Assembly: GCF_000979455.1 (NCBI RefSeq)
Contig: NZ_JJOY01000030.1
Location: 186,001-250,000 of the forward strand
Source of the DNA: Methanosarcina sp. 2.H.T.1A.6
GTDB lineage: Archaea > Halobacteriota > Methanosarcinia > Methanosarcinales > Methanosarcinaceae
Direction of reading: 5' to 3'
Length of the DNA: 64,000 nucleotides
Shown: piece by piece, positions 26,915 to 35,096 of the stretch
Numbering within the stretch: the stretch's first letter is position 1
Layout: every line of letters starts with the position of its first letter
Program-made: the position numbers and the translations under genes
Notes under the pieces: model-generated
Told to the model about the DNA's origin: nothing
What the model saw: only the letters and a program-made list of their open reading frames with translations
Database searches by the model: none

Positions 26915-27850
26915 ATGAAAAAGCGACCTATGTTCCCGCTGGCTGCAACTAAGGGAACTCTTGTATTCATATCTGTTTTTTTGTTGCTGAGCCCTGCTTC
27001 AGGTTCAGCGATCTCAACTCCAAACAGATCAAATAGCTATTTTTACGGAAACGCAAACACCGTAGAAGTTCTTCTGCTGGAATCCCTCGAAACTCCGGCT
27101 TTGCTTTTCACCCTGGAATCTTCATCTCCTTTAACAGGAAGTAAAGAAGGAAAAAATAACCACCTTGAGATAATGAGCCCCTTCTTAATCCTGGTTGCAG
27201 GCATCCTTGCCGGTTTTAATCCCTGCCTGCTTGCAGTAATGGCTTTCCTGGCTTCTGTCACCCTTGCCCAGCAGGGAGGAAGAAAAGAGATGCTAAAAAT
27301 TACCCTGGGCTTTTCTGCAGGAATTTTCACTATGTATATGTTTGCAGGGATAAGCATTTTGAGTACTGTCAGTTTCCTGCCTGAAGTCCGGAGTCATTTT
27401 ACGGCAATTACAATCCTGCTGACTACCTTACTGGGTCTCTGGCACATTTATGATGCCTACTGGCTGAGAACACATGCAAAATCGACCTTCAGGACTCCGA
27501 AATCCCTGAAGGACTTTATGAGCAGGATGGGGGAAAAAAACCTCCTGCTTCTGTCCTTCCTTGCAGGAAGCATGTTCTCCCTGGTCAAAGCCCCCTGCGT
27601 TGGAGCAATCTACCTCTCAATCCTGAGTATGCTGACAATAAAAACAGATATAGCAAGAGGAATAGCATACATGGGAATATACAACCTTGGACTTCTGCTG
27701 CCTGTAATGTGCCTTGGCCTTTTGCTGGCCTTCGGACTCAGCCCGAAAAAAGTCACGGAGTTCAGAGAAAAAAGAAGAGTGGAGATAAGACTGATAACAG
27801 GACTGATTCTTATTATCCTTGCCCTGTTGATGCAGCTCAGGATACTCTGA
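26915..27850 (+). CDS. CcdA/DsbD-like thiol-disulfide membrane protein
   Basis: Predicted to carry reducing equivalents from cytoplasmic thioredoxin across the membrane for cytochrome c assembly or extracytoplasmic thiol reduction. After an N-terminal signal-like helix and about 50 external residues, six to seven membrane segments follow. Two symmetrical cysteine motifs are present, NPCLLAVMAFL (about residue 105) and KAPCVGAIYLSIL (about residue 228), the redox pair that defines the CcdA fold. The length of 311 residues is longer than minimal CcdA because of the N-terminal extension. Monocistronic. Confidence 0.85.
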   Translation: MKKRPMFPLAATKGTLVFISVFLLLSPASGSAISTPNRSNSYFYGNANTVEVLLLESLETPALLFTLESSSPLTGSKEGKNNHLEIMSPFLILVAGILAGFNPCLLAVMAFLASVTLAQQGGRKEMLKITLGFSAGIFTMYMFAGISILSTVSFLPEVRSHFTAITILLTTLLGLWHIYDAYWLRTHAKSTFRTPKSLKDFMSRMGEKNLLLLSFLAGSMFSLVKAPCVGAIYLSILSMLTIKTDIARGIAYMGIYNLGLLLPVMCLGLLLAFGLSPKKVTEFREKRRVEIRLITGLILIILALLMQLRIL

Positions 27851-27875
27851 GTAGCCAGAAGAATATCTGAAAATA

Positions 27876-27951
27876 AGATTCTAACTAAAATCAGATTCTA
27901 ACTAAAATCAGATTCTAACTAAAATCAGATTCCAGCTAAAATCAGATTCTG
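27876..27951. repeat. Tandem array of 17-bp unit AGATTCTAACTAAAATC
   Basis: Three perfect copies followed by one diverged copy (AGATTCCAGCTAAAATC) and a partial one, lying between the convergent CcdA-like and NOG1 genes. Non-coding. Confidence 0.88.
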
Positions 27952-28029
27952 GCCTAAACAACAAATCCTGCATGAAACAGGGTTCTGGCTAAAACATATA
28001 CTGAAAATAAATACAGGTAAGATAAGGAA

Positions 28030-29043
28030 TCAGAAAGTGGATTCCTCATCCGGCTCTTCTGTTGAGGCCTCTTCTAAAGACTGACGACGCTTTTCTTCAA
28101 TCAGCTCCAGAAGCTTGCTCATTACCTCTTCTATTCCTTCTTCGGTAATTGTGGATATGTTCAGCTCAACCTCATCTATTTTTCTGAACTCGGGCCTGTC
28201 AGCTTTGTTGGCAACCACAAGCATAGGAAGGTTAAAGTTTTCCCGAATTTCAGCAAGCAGGCGTTTCTGGTCTTCAATCTCATATCCGCAGCTCTCGCTT
28301 GGGTCAATAATGAACATTACAACTGCATCCAGGAAGTGGATTGCGGTAATTGCCTGCCGTTCAATATTGTTTCTCTCAGCCATAGGGCGGTCAAGGAGGC
28401 CCGGGGTGTCCATAACCTGATAACGGACTCCATCCCGTGTGAAGTGACCTATGGTTACTCCTTTTGTTGTGAAGGGATACGGAGCAATTTCAGGGGTTGC
28501 ACCGGTAATCTTTGTAACAAAACTTGACTTCCCTACATTGGGATAGCCAGCGATTACAATCGTTGGCTCGTCCTGGACATCAGGGAGTTTTCGGAGAATG
28601 TTTCTGGCTTCATTCAGGAAGAGAAGGTCCTTATTGATAGACTTGACAATGGATGCAATCCTTCCGAAGGCTTCTTTTCGGACAGGCTCGGGAAGATCGG
28701 CATCCCGGATTTTTCCGACATAGCTTCTTGCAACTTCATGGATCTTCCGGCTTGCCCAGTCCACGGATGCCAGAGACATCTTGAGTTTCTCGACGCCTAC
28801 AAGAACGTCGGTCAGTTCATAATAGAATGTGGGCAACTGTTCAAAACTTGGAAAACGCCTGACTATATTTGCAAGGTTATCAGTGAAAATATTTGCAGCC
28901 GTCAGTACCATGGACTCATTGGCTCTGAGCCGGCTGTCCCTCCCCTCAATAGTTTTCCCGGACATAGCTCTTGCTGCCCGTTTAAAAGCTTTATTAGTTA
29001 ACTCCTCTGAAGTAGGAACTGTGTGAATTTTCTCAAAGATCAT
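28030..29043 (-). CDS. NOG1-type GTP-binding protein
   Basis: A cytoplasmic GTPase of the OBG/NOG1 group, implicated in large-ribosomal-subunit assembly. A helical N-terminal domain of about 160 residues (EELTNKAFKRAARAMSGKT, VDWASRKIHEVARSYVGKIR) precedes the G domain. The G domain shows G1 GYPNVGKSS, the G2 region YPFTTKGV, G3 DTPGLLDRP and G4 NKAD. The 337-residue length corresponds to the short archaeal form. It ends in an acidic Glu-rich tail. Monocistronic, convergent with the CcdA-like gene. Confidence 0.93.
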   Translation of the reverse strand: MIFEKIHTVPTSEELTNKAFKRAARAMSGKTIEGRDSRLRANESMVLTAANIFTDNLANIVRRFPSFEQLPTFYYELTDVLVGVEKLKMSLASVDWASRKIHEVARSYVGKIRDADLPEPVRKEAFGRIASIVKSINKDLLFLNEARNILRKLPDVQDEPTIVIAGYPNVGKSSFVTKITGATPEIAPYPFTTKGVTIGHFTRDGVRYQVMDTPGLLDRPMAERNNIERQAITAIHFLDAVVMFIIDPSESCGYEIEDQKRLLAEIRENFNLPMLVVANKADRPEFRKIDEVELNISTITEEGIEEVMSKLLELIEEKRRQSLEEASTEEPDEESTF

Positions 29044-29620
29044 AATATTCTAACCCTCTGGGGGCTCTTTTAATTTATATAAAGGTTTTTCTGAGTGAAG
29101 AAGTTTAACAGAACAATCTAAAGTCCGTAAGCAAAAGTTTCGCAAAAGTTCCTTAGCGGGTTTTCTTTGCTTTTCTTATCCGGATTATCTGAACAGCTTC
29201 AGTCCAAGCGTTTTCTGCCCAAAACTTACAATACCGGAATGATTGCCCGGAAACATCATAAAGTTCTGGTCTTAAAATACCGCAACATACGAAATATTAA
29301 TATAAGTTTGAAGTATTCTGACCTACTTCTCTTAAGATCGATTTGGAGCGGTATTTAATAACTGTAAAATTACTGTTTAATTTATTGTTGTCTATTACAT
29401 GATCAATAACCAAATTACAATTATGGTTCTATCAAGAGTATTAATTACAAATTATTATAATAACTTATCAGGAGTTTTAATTACAAATTATTATAATAAC
29501 TTAAATACAGACATGAAATAAGCTGTATTTCTAAGCAGAACCGGACTTTATTTATATTTGTAATTATAATTTGTATAAGGAATTTATAATCATTAATTAT
29601 GGCAAATTAGGTGATGCACT

Positions 29621-29739
29621 ATTCTTGATGTATAGATATTCTTGATGTATAGATATTCTTGATGTATAGATATTCTTGATGTATAGATATTCTTGATGTA
29701 TAGATATTCTTGATGTATAGATATTCTTGATGTATAGAT
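29621..29739. repeat. Seven perfect tandem copies of 17-bp ATTCTTGATGTATAGAT
   Basis: Seven identical head-to-tail copies without a single mismatch occupy 119 bp and end 47 bp before the preferred start codon of the HTH-CBS gene. Unit length is about one and a half helical turns, so successive copies face different sides of the helix. Position in front of a DNA-binding regulator makes an operator array or a leader element possible. Confidence 0.95.
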
Positions 29740-29749
29740 ATTATACATC
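29729..29749. promoter_or_regulatory. Inverted repeat at the end of the 17-bp array
   Basis: The arms GATGTATA and TATACATC are perfect complements separated by GATAT. The left arm is part of the last 17-bp unit. It could be an operator dyad or an RNA hairpin just upstream of translation initiation. Confidence 0.5.
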
Positions 29750-29786
29750 ATCCTGATACATGGTATATGAAATTGATGGTGGTAGT

Positions 29787-30662
29787 ATGGAACTCACTCC
29801 GATTCAAAAAGACATTATAATTACATTAATTAACCTTCAGCGGCAAAAAGATCGGGCAATTAAAGGGGAAGAAATTGCCGAAGTTATCCAAAGAAACCCT
29901 GGGACAGTCCGCAACCAGATGCAATTATTAAAGGCTCTTGGACTGGTCGAGGGTGTCCCCGGGCCAAAGGGAGGGTATAAACCAACCGGGGCAGCATATG
30001 ATTCTTTACGCATCCAGCAATTGAAAAACGAATCCGTTGTTCCGCTCTACAGGAATAATGTAATCGTTAATGGGGCAACAGCTGCAGAAATCAGCTTTAC
30101 GACCGTCCGGAATCCCGATGCATGTAACGGGGTAATCAGGGTAATAGGAAATATCAAGGACTTTGTAATGGACGATAAGCTTCAGGTAGGCCCAACACCT
30201 GTAAACCGTCTCATAGTCCGTGGAGAAGTTACAGGAAGGGACGACACCAATAACGCAATCCTTTTTAACATTACAGAAATGATCTCCCTGCCTAAAAAAC
30301 ATGTCAAACATTATATGAAGTATCCTCCGCTGCTTGTGAATTTCAATGCCAGTATTCAGGAAGCAACAAGGCTTTTTATCCGGAATAATGTGCACGGAAC
30401 TCCTGTGGAAGACAAAGGAAAAATCGTAGGGATAATTACTTACACTGATATCGCACATGCCATTGCACAGGGAAAACCCAATGTAAAGGTTAAGGACATA
30501 ATGACAAAAGAGCTGATAACTGTTGATGGAGACATGCAGCTCTATGATGTGGTAAAACTCTTCCATAAATATAACGTGGGAAGGCTTATTGTAACAATCA
30601 ACGGAGTTCCAAAAGGAACCCTGTCAAAAACCGATGTTTTGAACGAACTTGCAGTGTATTGA
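29787..30662 (+). CDS. HTH-CBS transcriptional regulator
   Basis: A 291-residue protein with three parts. Residues 1-75 are a winged helix (TPIQKDIIITLINLQ...KGEEIAEVIQRNPGTVRNQM). Residues 80-170 are a small beta-rich domain. Residues 178-290 are a CBS-domain pair (SIQEATRLFIRNNVHGTPV and IMTKELITVDGDMQLYDV) that commonly binds adenine nucleotides or SAM. It is probably a ligand-responsive transcription factor. The ATG at 29787 is chosen because GGTGGTAGT directly precedes it; the upstream ATG at 29760 has no ribosome site. A 17-bp repeat array and hairpin sit in its upstream region and may be its own target. Confidence 0.88.
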   Translation: MELTPIQKDIIITLINLQRQKDRAIKGEEIAEVIQRNPGTVRNQMQLLKALGLVEGVPGPKGGYKPTGAAYDSLRIQQLKNESVVPLYRNNVIVNGATAAEISFTTVRNPDACNGVIRVIGNIKDFVMDDKLQVGPTPVNRLIVRGEVTGRDDTNNAILFNITEMISLPKKHVKHYMKYPPLLVNFNASIQEATRLFIRNNVHGTPVEDKGKIVGIITYTDIAHAIAQGKPNVKVKDIMTKELITVDGDMQLYDVVKLFHKYNVGRLIVTINGVPKGTLSKTDVLNELAVY

Positions 30663-30772
30663 AACTGCAATATATTAAGGGCACGCCAGACCGGAGGACA
30701 GAAGTCCCGGGTCTTCAAACCCCCTCACCCTCTTTTAATATATCTTCTTAGCCTCTTCGATTCTTATTTTAC

Positions 30773-30839
30773 TTCTATATTTGCTTCTATATTTGCTTCT
30801 ATATTTGCTTCTATATTTGCTTCTATATTTTGCTTCTAT
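30773..30839. repeat. Tandem array of 12-bp unit TTGCTTCTATAT
   Basis: Four perfect copies flanked by partial ones. The last partial unit ends in TTCTAT, which abuts the MITE and is duplicated on its other side. Confidence 0.9.
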
Positions 30840-31091
30840 CTGTCTTTCCGCAGATGTCTTCAAAAAAATAACATTATTCTTGCTATCGTTTTTGGAGAAT
30901 TAGTCTAAAATTTGCAGTTATTATCTCAACTGAAGCTTAGGAAAATGGCTGCTAAAAGTTTTCAATGAAGGCAAAAAGCCGCAAATTTAGGAAAATATCA
31001 AAAACATACGTTTGGATAAACATGGAGTTTTCCCGAAAAAACGATAGCAGAAGAAATTGTGAAAATTGAACGGACATCTGCGGAAAGCCAG
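30840..31091. mobile_element. MITE copy 1 (252 bp, terminal inverted repeats, 6-bp target duplication)
   Basis: Left end CTGTCTTTCCGCAGATGTC; the right end read inverted is CTGGCTTTCCGCAGATGTC, one mismatch in 19. Further inverted blocks inside (GCTATCGTTTTT and its complement; TAAA(A)TTTGC and its complement) make an extended imperfect palindrome. Flanks carry the direct repeat TTCTAT (30834-30839 and 31092-31097). There is no ORF. A near-identical copy lies at 38408-38659 with about five base differences. Confidence 0.9.
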
Positions 31092-31128
31092 TTCTATTCC
31101 CCTTTTATCGTTTTTTAAATCTCTTTAT

Positions 31129-31443
31129 TCAGTCTCTTTTCATATTTTCGTGCCTGGAACTTAGCTCCTCTGCGATTTCATCAAGAGTAACGTTGTTTGC
31201 TGCAAGCATTACTAATAGATGGAAAATAAGGTCCGAGCTCTCTGAGACAATTTCTTTATGGTCTTCGTTCCTGACTGCAAGTATAGTTTCAACAGATTCC
31301 TCCCCCACTTTCTCAAGGATTTTATTCATACCTTTGCGGTGGTTTAAAAGTTTGCAGACATATGAATTTTCGTCATAATTCTCTTTGCGATCCAGAATGA
31401 TTTCATACACCCTATTTAAAATGGATAAGTCAGCCTCAGGCAT
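31129..31443 (-). CDS. hisE: Phosphoribosyl-ATP pyrophosphatase
   Basis: Second step of histidine biosynthesis: hydrolysis of phosphoribosyl-ATP to phosphoribosyl-AMP and pyrophosphate. It is an all-alpha MazG-like fold, with [17 protein letters not shown] and [17 protein letters not shown] carrying the Mg-binding Glu/Asp residues. The 104-residue length is typical of stand-alone HisE. It lies 70 bp downstream of the LeuC-type gene on the same strand, so both may share a transcript; they belong to different amino acid pathways. Confidence 0.94.
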   Translation of the reverse strand: MPEADLSILNRVYEIILDRKENYDENSYVCKLLNHRKGMNKILEKVGEESVETILAVRNEDHKEIVSESSDLIFHLLVMLAANNVTLDEIAEELSSRHENMKRD

Positions 31444-31512
31444 TCTAACACCTTGTTCAAGATAAATAATTAGTTATGGAAAAACTCAAAAGAAGTAAAG
31501 CAGGAGGGTTTT

Positions 31513-32808
31513 TCAAACCTTCCTGGGGTCGGTAATTTCTCCTGTGAGAGCGGATGCTCCTGCTGTTGCAGGGGAAGAAAGGTACACAAATGAATCTGCA
31601 CTTCCTTCTCTGCCTTTGAAGTTGCGGTTGGAGGTCGCAAGGCCAACTTCTCCCGGACCGAGAAGGCCGAAAGAGCCGCCCATGCATGGTCCACAGCAGG
31701 GAGATTCTACTATTGCACCGGCGTTCATGAGTTTTTCAATATATCCGGCTTTTAACAGTTTCATGTATTCTGTCCTTGAAGCGGGCACAACAAGGAGGCG
31801 CACATCTTTTGCAACCGGTTCGTCACCCATGATATCCGCCATGAGCTTGATGTCTTCGAACCTGCCGTTGGTGCAGGAGCCCATAAAGATCTGGTCAATT
31901 TTCGTGCCTTCTACTTCAGTTACCGGCTTTACGTTATCAACATTGTGAGGGCAGGCTACCTGGGGTTCAAGGTCAGAGACATCATAATGCCTGACCTCCA
32001 GGTATTTAGCACCTTCATCAGACTTCCAGTACGGGTCAAGTTTGTAGCCCGGAATACGCTCTTTCAGGTATGCTTCGGTGACCTCATCGGCTTCAATGAT
32101 TCCTGCTTTTCCTCCCATCTCGATTGCCATGTTGGACATGGTCATGCGCTCAGGGACGGAGAGGGAGCGAATTGTCGAACCTGCATACTCGGCTGCCATA
32201 TACCTGGCACCTTCTACCCCGACATCCCCGATAAGATGCAGGATAAGGTCTTTGGAGTAAACGTGCTTCGGCAGTTTACCTTCGATTTCAAACCGGAAGG
32301 TCTCAGGAACCCTGAACCAGAGTTTGCCTGTAGCAAAAACGGCTGCCATGTCAGTGGATCCTATCCCGGTAGAAAATGCCCCTAAAGACCCGTATGCACA
32401 GGTATGAGAGTCAGAACCTACAATCAGGTCTCCTGGCAATACATGCCCTTTTTCGGGCAGGACCTGATGGCAGACTCCTTCATATACATCGTAATTTAAA
32501 ATGCCCTGCTCTTTCGCAAACTTCCTGAGCATGATATGGTTTTGTGCTGCATTAATTGAGTCTGCAGGGACCTGGTGATCAAAAATGATTACAATTTTGC
32601 TGGGGTCCCAGACTTTTTTATTTTCCTTGTCTCTCATGATTTCGTAAAAGCCCTGGACGGCCAACGGGCCTGTGATGTCGTGGGTCATTGCCAGGTTTAT
32701 TTTTGCCAGTACGAAATCTCCTGCTTTCACTGGAGTTCCGGAGGCCTTCGAAAAGATCTTCTCCGAAACGGTCATCGGGCGATTGTCACTACCAGACATT
32801 CCGGTCAT
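31513..32808 (-). CDS. 3-isopropylmalate dehydratase / homoaconitase large subunit (LeuC/HacA family)
   Basis: Aconitase-superfamily 4Fe-4S hydro-lyase large subunit. Its small subunit is not in the window. Substrate-loop and cluster motifs are present: [20 protein letters not shown], the cluster Cys in [10 protein letters not shown], and the CCGPCMGG pair of cluster cysteines. The length of 431 residues matches archaeal LeuC/HacA. In methanogens the two paralogues act in leucine biosynthesis or in the 2-oxosuberate (coenzyme B) pathway; the sequence visible here does not separate them. Other in-frame ATGs (32799, 32775) are possible starts. Confidence 0.93.
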   Translation of the reverse strand: MTGMSGSDNRPMTVSEKIFSKASGTPVKAGDFVLAKINLAMTHDITGPLAVQGFYEIMRDKENKKVWDPSKIVIIFDHQVPADSINAAQNHIMLRKFAKEQGILNYDVYEGVCHQVLPEKGHVLPGDLIVGSDSHTCAYGSLGAFSTGIGSTDMAAVFATGKLWFRVPETFRFEIEGKLPKHVYSKDLILHLIGDVGVEGARYMAAEYAGSTIRSLSVPERMTMSNMAIEMGGKAGIIEADEVTEAYLKERIPGYKLDPYWKSDEGAKYLEVRHYDVSDLEPQVACPHNVDNVKPVTEVEGTKIDQIFMGSCTNGRFEDIKLMADIMGDEPVAKDVRLLVVPASRTEYMKLLKAGYIEKLMNAGAIVESPCCGPCMGGSFGLLGPGEVGLATSNRNFKGREGSADSFVYLSSPATAGASALTGEITDPRKV

Positions 32809-33196
32809 GGGAATTACTGGCGCTTTCTAATAAATAAATCTAATTGATGATTCAGAACAGAAATGAAATTCAGGGCAGGAAGGGCAGAATTTTTCCGCCC
32901 TAGTTGCGCCGCCCGATGAAGGGCCACCAGACAAGCTGGCGGAGGCACTTATATTTAGTGTGAATTAAAAATCGGTGTCCAACATTAGGAAAGTATTCTC
33001 TCAGGTCAGGGGATATTTTTTCAGTATAGTCTCTCTTTTAATTGCGGTATTGGTTTTCCAATTTTGTTTTATCTGGCTGACAGGCCGGCCCAGTTCCATG
33101 TAGCGCGGGGGGAGGAAATGATAAATCTCCTCCTGGATTCCGGAATAGATCAAACAATTAATCAGGGACCAAGGGGGTATTCTGAAATCCCGTACC
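32809..33196. other. Spacer with long dispersed repeat
   Basis: Mostly occupied by repeat copy 32929-33172 (see separate entry). No ORF. Confidence 0.6.
32929..33172. repeat. Dispersed repeat, copy A (similar to 52801-53048)
   Basis: About 244 bp aligning colinearly with 52801-53048. Shared blocks in order: AGACAAGCTGGCGGAGG, then TGAATTAAAAA, CAGGCC(G/A)GCCCAG, ATTCCG(G/A)AATAGAT and ATCAGGGAC. No ORF and no clear terminal inverted repeats. Confidence 0.75.
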
Positions 33197-34012
33197 TCAA
33201 TCGATGATTTTTGAAATTCCTCTGCTGTCGTGGACTATATATGTACACATGTCTTTTTCCAGATTATTTCTTGCAATATCCGGACCTTCACTCCCTTTTT
33301 CAAAATCCTCGTATTTTTCGTACATGGCAAGAGTATCCTCAAGTTCCGAGATATATCTGGAAAGCAGGGTATCTGCAAGTTTTCGGCTCTCTTCCGCAGA
33401 AATGTGATCCCCAAGTCCTTCACATTCGCAGGTGTACAGTTTAAGCCCTTCAATGTAAAAAGGATAAGTACTGCAGAGCATCGGGCGCACAGGATAAATC
33501 CTGCACCTGTTTGTGTCATTTTCTAGGAACACGCAGTCTCCACTTCTTTTCCGCCTGAGCATCCAGCCATAGGTATGTATATTGCCCTCTGAATCGACAT
33601 CATCCTTCAGGAGATCAAATATCTCAGGGAATTCCGGAGAGGATCCTCCATTTGCTTCTAAAGCTCTGGAATAACCTCCTTTATCCCTGTCTTCTTCCTT
33701 GTCTCCGGTTTTCTCAGGCTGGCAGGCTTCAGGGATAAGAGGTCCTGCAACCTCAAGTTTTGAAAGCCCTGTATACTCCCGGATTTTCTCAATTTCCTGA
33801 GGAGTCAAAACTACACGGTTGTCCCCAAAAGCCCGTCTGCAGCATTTCCCGCAGTGCTGGCAGGAAAAACCTGTGTTTTCGATTTCGGCTGCAAGCTTTT
33901 CAGGGTCAAGTCTGCGAGCTAATTCTATTTCTTTTTTGAGGGCGGCAATAAGAATGATCTGATACTTTGTTTTTTCGGATTTTTGTTTACTGCCTGAACC
34001 TGGAATTTTCAT
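33197..34012 (-). CDS. YkgJ-family cysteine cluster protein
   Basis: Contains the zinc/iron-chelating YkgJ domain. The cysteine motifs are CQHCGKCC near residue 35 and the later CRIYPVRPMLCSTYPF plus CEC, which together can ligate a metal or Fe-S cluster. An acidic, variable insertion (about residues 80-130) separates them. The preferred ATG at 34012 gives a soluble protein of 271 residues. A longer frame from 34102 would add a hydrophobic stretch (LLFLYYIFLQPIAACVSLMY) that could be a membrane anchor, but it lacks a good ribosome site. The role of the family is not known. Confidence 0.82.
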   Translation of the reverse strand: MKIPGSGSKQKSEKTKYQIILIAALKKEIELARRLDPEKLAAEIENTGFSCQHCGKCCRRAFGDNRVVLTPQEIEKIREYTGLSKLEVAGPLIPEACQPEKTGDKEEDRDKGGYSRALEANGGSSPEFPEIFDLLKDDVDSEGNIHTYGWMLRRKRSGDCVFLENDTNRCRIYPVRPMLCSTYPFYIEGLKLYTCECEGLGDHISAEESRKLADTLLSRYISELEDTLAMYEKYEDFEKGSEGPDIARNNLEKDMCTYIVHDSRGISKIID

Positions 34013-34462
34013 ATACAGGTTCCTGTCCTGCAGGTACATCAAACTAACGCAGGCGGCGATTGGCTGCAAAAAGATATAGTATAGAAAGAGTAGACATATC
34101 AAAAAAGATCTTCAGGTTCAGCACCCATCTGGGGACCAAATTTCTCAAGATAGTTTATTTACAAGAATTGATAGAGGTAAAACTGCAAGCTTCCATAAGA
34201 TTTTTGCTTTTTCTTCTCTGTGATCTCGAATATATCCGGATAAAGTGCAACCTATCAATAGGATTTATTTTTTATTGTTCGGCATCTTGGACTTATAATT
34301 ATGATTTTATGGTTATTAAATGTTATTATTATTTAAAGAAATAAAATTTAATATTAAATAATTTAATTAATATTCGTGATATTTTTTACAATTTGAAATC
34401 CAGCTGGAGTAACAGGCCAGATATAAAAATTCCAAAGTCAAACATGTTTAACAACAGACTTT

Positions 34463-34678
34463 TATATCCTTAACTCCGACGAACTTGGGCATAGGTATTG
34501 AATATTGGCCTCATATTCCAAATCAGAAGGTATATTGCACTTCTTTTTTTTAACATAATGTATTCCCTATTAGAGGATGTAAAAAACAAACCAAAGTTTT
34601 TATGTTAGAGGCGATTGATAGTGGAAATATACAGATCGGAATTACTTATTCCCTATAGGTGGCGGAGTTAAGGATATA
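34463..34678. repeat. Possible small MITE or structured element with 16-bp perfect inverted ends
   Basis: TATATCCTTAACTCCG at 34463-34478 is repeated as its exact complement at 34663-34678. The 184 bp between have no ORF. No clear target duplication is seen, so it may be an old element or a regulatory structure. Confidence 0.5.
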
Positions 34679-34771
34679 TATTCGATGTAGGTGCACCGGG
34701 AGATCCTCTGAACGTAGAGCCTCTTTATAGATTACCACAATAATTTGAATATAAGTAACGTGAAGGGTCAT

Positions 34772-35093
34772 TTGGAAAGGTTAATATATTTGAAATATTG
34801 TGAAGAATATGTATATTTGTATTAAAAATTAGGCATAAACTTGAGATATGTTATGAGTATTAATGCTTGATGGATATATGTCAAAAATGAATCTTATCAG
34901 AGGCAGGAATCTGTTTGATCCCCCCATCTGCCATAAAATAGTTGCATGAGGTATTTTTTACTAAAGAATGGTGAAAATGTATTTATTCTGATTTTTTTGG
35001 CAACGGCCTTGATTCCTGTTACTCCTCTAGCAGGAACTGATTGTATACAGAACTCAGGAATTTTGTCTCTAACCCCGTACAGGAGGAAAATTT
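34772..35093 (+). promoter_or_regulatory. Promoter and ~300-nt leader of surface gene, duplicated at 39032-39342
   Basis: TTAATATATTTGAAA occurs at 34781 and 39041, 313 and 302 bp respectively before the proposed starts. Other shared blocks are CTATCAGA/CTTATCAGA, a GCAGGA(A/G)CTG phrase and the terminal ACAGGAGGAAAATTTACGA. The TATA-like block suggests transcription starts about 30 bp later, leaving a long untranslated leader. Confidence 0.5.
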
Positions 35094-35096
35094 ACG
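35081..35096 (+). promoter_or_regulatory. Perfect Shine-Dalgarno AGGAGG followed at 7 nt by ACG
   Basis: AGGAGG (35081-35086), spacer AAAATTT, then ACG (35094-35096) in frame with the signal peptide. The frame has a stop codon at 35070, and the first standard start (TTG, 35112) lies 25 nt from the site. The identical arrangement occurs at 39330-39345. Confidence 0.6.

Larger units (their letters stand above)
29044..29786. other. Repeat-rich upstream region of the HTH-CBS regulator
   Basis: About 740 bp between divergent genes. A 29-bp phrase around TTAATTACAAATTATTATAATAACTTA occurs twice (near 29450 and 29476). A 17-bp perfect tandem array fills 29621-29739, and its last unit forms a hairpin with the following bases. 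The region probably contains promoters for both neighbours. Confidence 0.6.
30663..31128. other. Spacer holding a tandem array and a MITE
   Basis: After an AT/pyrimidine stretch come a 12-bp tandem array (30773-30839) and then a 252-bp transposon-like element (30840-31091) up to the convergent hisE gene. Both are listed separately; nothing else is seen. Confidence 0.8.
34013..35093. other. Spacer with inverted-repeat element and long surface-gene leader
   Basis: About 1.1 kb, very AT-rich. It holds a 216-bp element with 16-bp perfect inverted ends (34463-34678) and the segment from about 34772, which is homologous to the sequence upstream of the giant gene at 39.3 kb. A small ORF (34946-35161) overlaps the ribosome site of the next gene and is not supported. 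Confidence 0.55.

Noticed and set aside
29621-29739. Seven direct repeats as a CRISPR array
   Set aside because: Units are 17 bp and contiguous, with no spacers; no cas genes are present.
31544-31948. 134-aa plus-strand ORF, and similar ORFs to 32385
   Set aside because: Antisense to the LeuC/HacA-type gene. The minus strand encodes all aconitase motifs.
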